Shown here: piece by piece, positions 62,001 through 64,000 of the stretch
Numbering within the stretch: position 1 is the first letter of the stretch
Layout: each line of letters begins with the position of its first letter
Source: JADJLQ01 sp040007895
Lineage (GTDB): Bacteria > Bacteroidota > Bacteroidia > Chitinophagales > Saprospiraceae
Assembly (NCBI GenBank): GCA_040007895.1
Contig: JBDTUE010000001.1
Coordinates: 18,842-82,841, forward strand
Reading direction: 5' to 3'
DNA length: 64,000 nt
Position numbers and translations under genes: made by a program
Notes under the pieces: model-generated
Database searches by the model: none
Told to the model about the DNA's origin: nothing
The model's input: only the letters and a program-made list of their open reading frames with translations

Positions 62001-63835
62001 GTTTGCTGGATATTAATGCCTATGCTCCCAATGTCAATCAACCGGTTAATATTAGTTTATCGATGCTCGATGGAACCAAACAATTATTAGGACAAGGGTT
62101 TTATGATATCAATGGTAACTTTTCTAAAGGGGTGAAAAATAATTACCAGTTTAAGTTTGTATTTAAAGATTATCCGCTCCGCATATTTGAGTTTTTAATC
62201 GATGATATCGTGGACAATACCGTAGGCAATATACAGGGGAACCTGGATATCAGCAGACTTAATGATAAACCCAATTTTTCAGGAAAGATTGCGATTAAAG
62301 ACGGCGGGCTTAAGGTAAATTATCTGGGTACATCTTACAAGGTTGGTACACAAACTATACAGATCACGAATTCTATGATCGATGTCACGGGGGTTCAATT
62401 AAAAGATGAATTGGGCAATGATGGGACATTAAGTGGTGGTATTGTTCATGACCATTTTAAAGGGTTTAGTTTGAACGCCGGATTAAATTCGAATAGATTC
62501 TTAATACTTAAAACCACGAAAGAGCAGAATCCGGATTATTATGGAACGCTGGTAGGGAATATTAATGCAAGGTTTCATGGTGAGTTTAATGCTATTGATA
62601 TCGACGTACAAGGTATCACAGCAAGGCCTTCTTTCTTAAACATTCCTGTAAGTCAGGCTACGGTAATTACATCTGAACGTATTGTTTCTTACAGACCCAG
62701 GACCAGTGTGACGGAATCCGATACTTCTAAACCAAAAAGATTATTAGCATCGAAAGGAATATCAGTAAGCATAGATCTATCGGTAAATAAAGATGCCGAA
62801 ATTGCATTAATCTTTGATGAAAAAAAAGGAGATATTCTTAAAGGCACAGGAAATGGTGATTTGCAAATGAGATTCGGGCGAAATGGAGGCATCACTATGT
62901 ATGGAAACTATGAAGTGGATCAGGGAGAATACTTATTTACCTTATTAGGAGTAGTTAATAAACCTTTTAAAATCAAACAAGGTGGAACGATCCGTTGGGA
63001 TGGAGATCCGTTGGGGGCTCAGATCGATTTGGAAGCGGAGTATAAAGGATTAAGTTCAAGCCTCATCAATTTATTACCTGAATATGAAAGTACGCTGGGT
63101 AGCGCTGCACTACGAACGCAGGCATCCGTCGACCTAGGAATGCATTTATATGGTATACTTTTTAAGCCGGAGATAAGCTTCAGTATTGACATCCCTAATT
63201 TATCCGGCGATCTTAGAAGTATTGTCGACAATAAATTAAACTTACTTAAATCAGACCAAAATGCATTAAATCAGCAAGTGCTTGGCCTTATGGTCTGGGG
63301 AAGTTTTTTACCGCCCAATCAATTAGTAGCCTCCAGTGGAGTGCTTGGATCCACCATTAATAATCTTTCGCAATTTATCAGCAGTCAATTATCCTTATTG
63401 GTGGAAAATGCTTTAAAGGAATTGGTAGCTGATAATAGTGTGATCAGTGGTTTTGATTTTGATGTCAACTATTATAATAATTCAAATGTGGTCGACATCA
63501 ATAATGCAACGGTGTTCGATGAATTTAATTTAAACCTGGCACCGAAATTTTTTGAAGACCGGTTGAGCGTGGGAGTAGGAGCTAATTTTGTCAATAGTTC
63601 TTTATTTGACCGGCTCATCACTCCGCATTTTGAAGTTGAATATGCAATAACAAAAGATAGACAACTTAAGATCAGAGCCTATGCCCGCAAAGATGAAATT
63701 AATCAAGGTCAGCTTAAAGATCGTATAGGCGGTGGTATCAGCTGGCGCAAAGAATTCGATTCATTAAAAGATTTTAAAAAACAATTGAAGAACGATCTGG
63801 AACAAAAACCAGTATTGGGACCATCATTGGAATGA
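59036..63835 (+). CDS. TamB-like translocation and assembly module protein (DUF490)
   Basis: A 1,599-residue AsmA/TamB superfamily protein. An N-terminal transmembrane helix (about residues 16-38) is followed by LENKLQRKVSIGHLQLEWL, the usual AsmA-like start. A very long run of beta strands follows, forming the hydrophobic groove of lipid-transfer proteins. The C-terminal DUF490 domain is complete (from about residue 1230, QMRFGRNGGITMYGNYEVDQGEYLFTLL read as pieces). It spans inner and outer membranes and probably moves phospholipids. Length is within the range of Bacteroidota TamB. Its TGA stop is part of the first heptamer of a downstream repeat. Confidence 0.92.
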   Translation: MSEDNGNKYISTLKGKILRRVLLFLAVVISLGVILTLLIQVPAVQNYLRTEAQSFLENKLQRKVSIGHLQLEWLSRLGLDEVLILDEKQDTSISAGHLTVSIDMSLISLIEGKLAIHDIGLSDVTIKDIKYDQDSLSSLSYIIQKLFPPKSDNSKPSSSSINLDLENINFQNLRFNQSNIHAQNVIQVKDGAIHVHQIDLSKKIIDISDVTINSPEIYLTRLKPSEDTTGSFNLFGDTLINILIGNLDILHGHFRMAGWPANSIENTILKEVNDFKISLDSVRFNRNGLTLGIEEIKLINAENFGVHHLHAEKVSFNEHQLKLWGYQLDTKESHLADSITLSYKNLEEFKEFNDKVRFNIQFNNSYISMDELTQWIPSLAKNAFFTKYKNQTIQLEGNLGGTLNEFRSNRMSIKLEKAFDFDGRIDVSDITKPDELFLSMRINALNTHSSVIKDLVKGLSNLKNFDHLGDINFRGSFDGSFKDFVAYGVMKTDVGSSKMDMRLKTTKDIDQAKYSGEIELIDFNLGKWTGSTKLGVISLQATVTDGSGLRAESASAKFKSDIRKLEYNGYTYSNILFDGVLNRKLIDGTVTIKDENANLDFVGKIDFTSEIPAYDFEATIRKLDFHALKWTNQPVSISGNTDIALKGKSLEELAGQIKLEHFIIQKDSTMTLLENLVLNATTDQPGIQKLNLQSDWISGEISGKYTLKDIWPSLKNQLKVQFPDITKSLKLNEMRAVTSDSTTAQAFRYSFVFKDIRGISNLLGLKMSSAQPFKIEGELNEKTKYILTTWNIPDFQFKDLSITNAVGRMEAKGAIAFASSYIDSTINKNIHLPRIILTTDLSNNKLNFSIKTPKVGNVVNNVSLNGYIELIDSTYRLHFASSQLSFLDRNWDILPDNEIAFRPGFIQTKSLRFVSGDEKIEFTSVGNRGLKVEIANLSIDWANAFLNMKAWNFSGKINLKAEATDAFELQGIKVAGLMDSFFINKFYFGLLDINAYAPNVNQPVNISLSMLDGTKQLLGQGFYDINGNFSKGVKNNYQFKFVFKDYPLRIFEFLIDDIVDNTVGNIQGNLDISRLNDKPNFSGKIAIKDGGLKVNYLGTSYKVGTQTIQITNSMIDVTGVQLKDELGNDGTLSGGIVHDHFKGFSLNAGLNSNRFLILKTTKEQNPDYYGTLVGNINARFHGEFNAIDIDVQGITARPSFLNIPVSQATVITSERIVSYRPRTSVTESDTSKPKRLLASKGISVSIDLSVNKDAEIALIFDEKKGDILKGTGNGDLQMRFGRNGGITMYGNYEVDQGEYLFTLLGVVNKPFKIKQGGTIRWDGDPLGAQIDLEAEYKGLSSSLINLLPEYESTLGSAALRTQASVDLGMHLYGILFKPEISFSIDIPNLSGDLRSIVDNKLNLLKSDQNALNQQVLGLMVWGSFLPPNQLVASSGVLGSTINNLSQFISSQLSLLVENALKELVADNSVISGFDFDVNYYNNSNVVDINNATVFDEFNLNLAPKFFEDRLSVGVGANFVNSSLFDRLITPHFEVEYAITKDRQLKIRAYARKDEINQGQLKDRIGGGISWRKEFDSLKDFKKQLKNDLEQKPVLGPSLE

Positions 63836-63910
63836 CGATTGACGATTGACGATTGAAGATTGACGATTGAAATTTTATTCGTCATTCGAATCATTCGAAC
63901 TATTCGTCAT
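63835..63910. repeat. 7-bp repeat array overlapping the stop of the TamB-like gene
   Basis: Heptamers ACGATTG, ACGATTG, ACGATTG, AAGATTG and ACGATTG occupy 63835-63869, with the A of the TGA stop as the first base. After a short AT-rich spacer, CGTCATTCGAATCATTCGAACTATT and CGTCATT-type bases follow on the plus strand. They are the reverse complement of the ACGAATG unit and belong to the convergent gene's side. Confidence 0.85.
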
Positions 63911-63917
63911 TGCTATA

Positions 63918-64000
63918 TCATTTCATTGCTTCCCATAACACTTCTACCGGATGTACTGCTTTCCGATTCGTTCCATCTGCTATCTGATGCCTGCAACTGG
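63918..64000 (-). CDS. C-terminal end of a probable FAD-linked / Fe-S oxidoreductase (partial)
   Basis: The frame ends at a TGA (63918-63920) and is open to the window edge, giving the last 26 residues: SCRHQIADGTNRK then AVHPVEVLWEAMK. The pattern C-x-x-QI-DGT-x-RK-x-x-HP-E-L is typical of the C-terminal cysteine-rich Fe-S domain of D-lactate/glycolate dehydrogenase-type fusion proteins. With so few residues the call is tentative. It is convergent with the TamB-like gene. Confidence 0.5.
   Translation of the reverse strand, partial: SCRHQIADGTNRKAVHPVEVLWEAMK

Overview
The window is a gene-dense, AT-rich chromosomal segment (roughly 40% GC by eye) from a Bacteroidota bacterium, probably a member of the Saprospirales or a related environmental lineage. 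Three things point there. Lineage-typical genes are present: an Oar-like TonB receptor, a PorT-like protein fused by overlap to ubiE, SDR-type threonine dehydrogenase with KBL, DUF4296, DUF1573 and a Bacteroidota-type RimO. Menaquinone is made by the futalosine route (mqnE, mqnA and an MqnP-type prenyltransferase). Many genes are preceded by the Bacteroidota -7 promoter element TAnnTTTG rather than by sigma-70 boxes and strong Shine-Dalgarno sites. The genus assignment is inference.

Layout. 1-9 kb: the 3' part of a large alpha-2-macroglobulin gene, an SDR oxidoreductase, a lipoprotein prolyl oligopeptidase, a DUF2461 protein and a DUF1573 lipoprotein. 9-16 kb: mqnP, a PLP decarboxylase, coaD-pruA, a cobalamin adenosyltransferase overlapping an acetyltransferase, a DUF6580 membrane protein and a second acetyltransferase. 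16-19.3 kb: an M1 peptidase, a secreted protein with two copies of a beta-trefoil-like domain, and an unannotated 59-residue membrane protein. 19.6-25.1 kb: the ilvDBNC branched-chain amino-acid operon. 25-32.8 kb: ychF, an AcpH-like gene, ubiE-porT, gyrA and a TPR protein. 33-38.3 kb: mqnE-mqnA, a beta-barrel protein, and rimO with two small genes. 38.3-43 kb: threonine catabolism (kbl and SDR-type tdh) with an S9D peptidase between them. 43-45.7 kb: an HD / MORN-lipoprotein / HsdR_N operon, and a four-helix-bundle gene between inverted repeats. 45.7-52 kb: an Oar-like receptor, a coiled-coil protein, a TPR protein and pdhA. 52-58 kb: recF-DUF721, sixA-DUF4296, a two-component system and an M23 peptidase. 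58-64 kb: folP, a TamB-like protein and the last codons of a probable FAD/Fe-S oxidoreductase.

No rRNA, tRNA, CRISPR array, complete insertion sequence or prophage was seen. The window is mostly core metabolism and envelope functions. The most unusual structure is non-coding: a dispersed family of 7-bp tandem repeats (ATTGACG / ACGAATT / CCGAAAT types). They begin at or just after stop codons, always in the same orientation relative to the upstream gene, and a related 14-bp version flanks the four-helix-bundle gene. Several probable start codons differ from the longest open frame because a -7 promoter box lies inside the longer frame.
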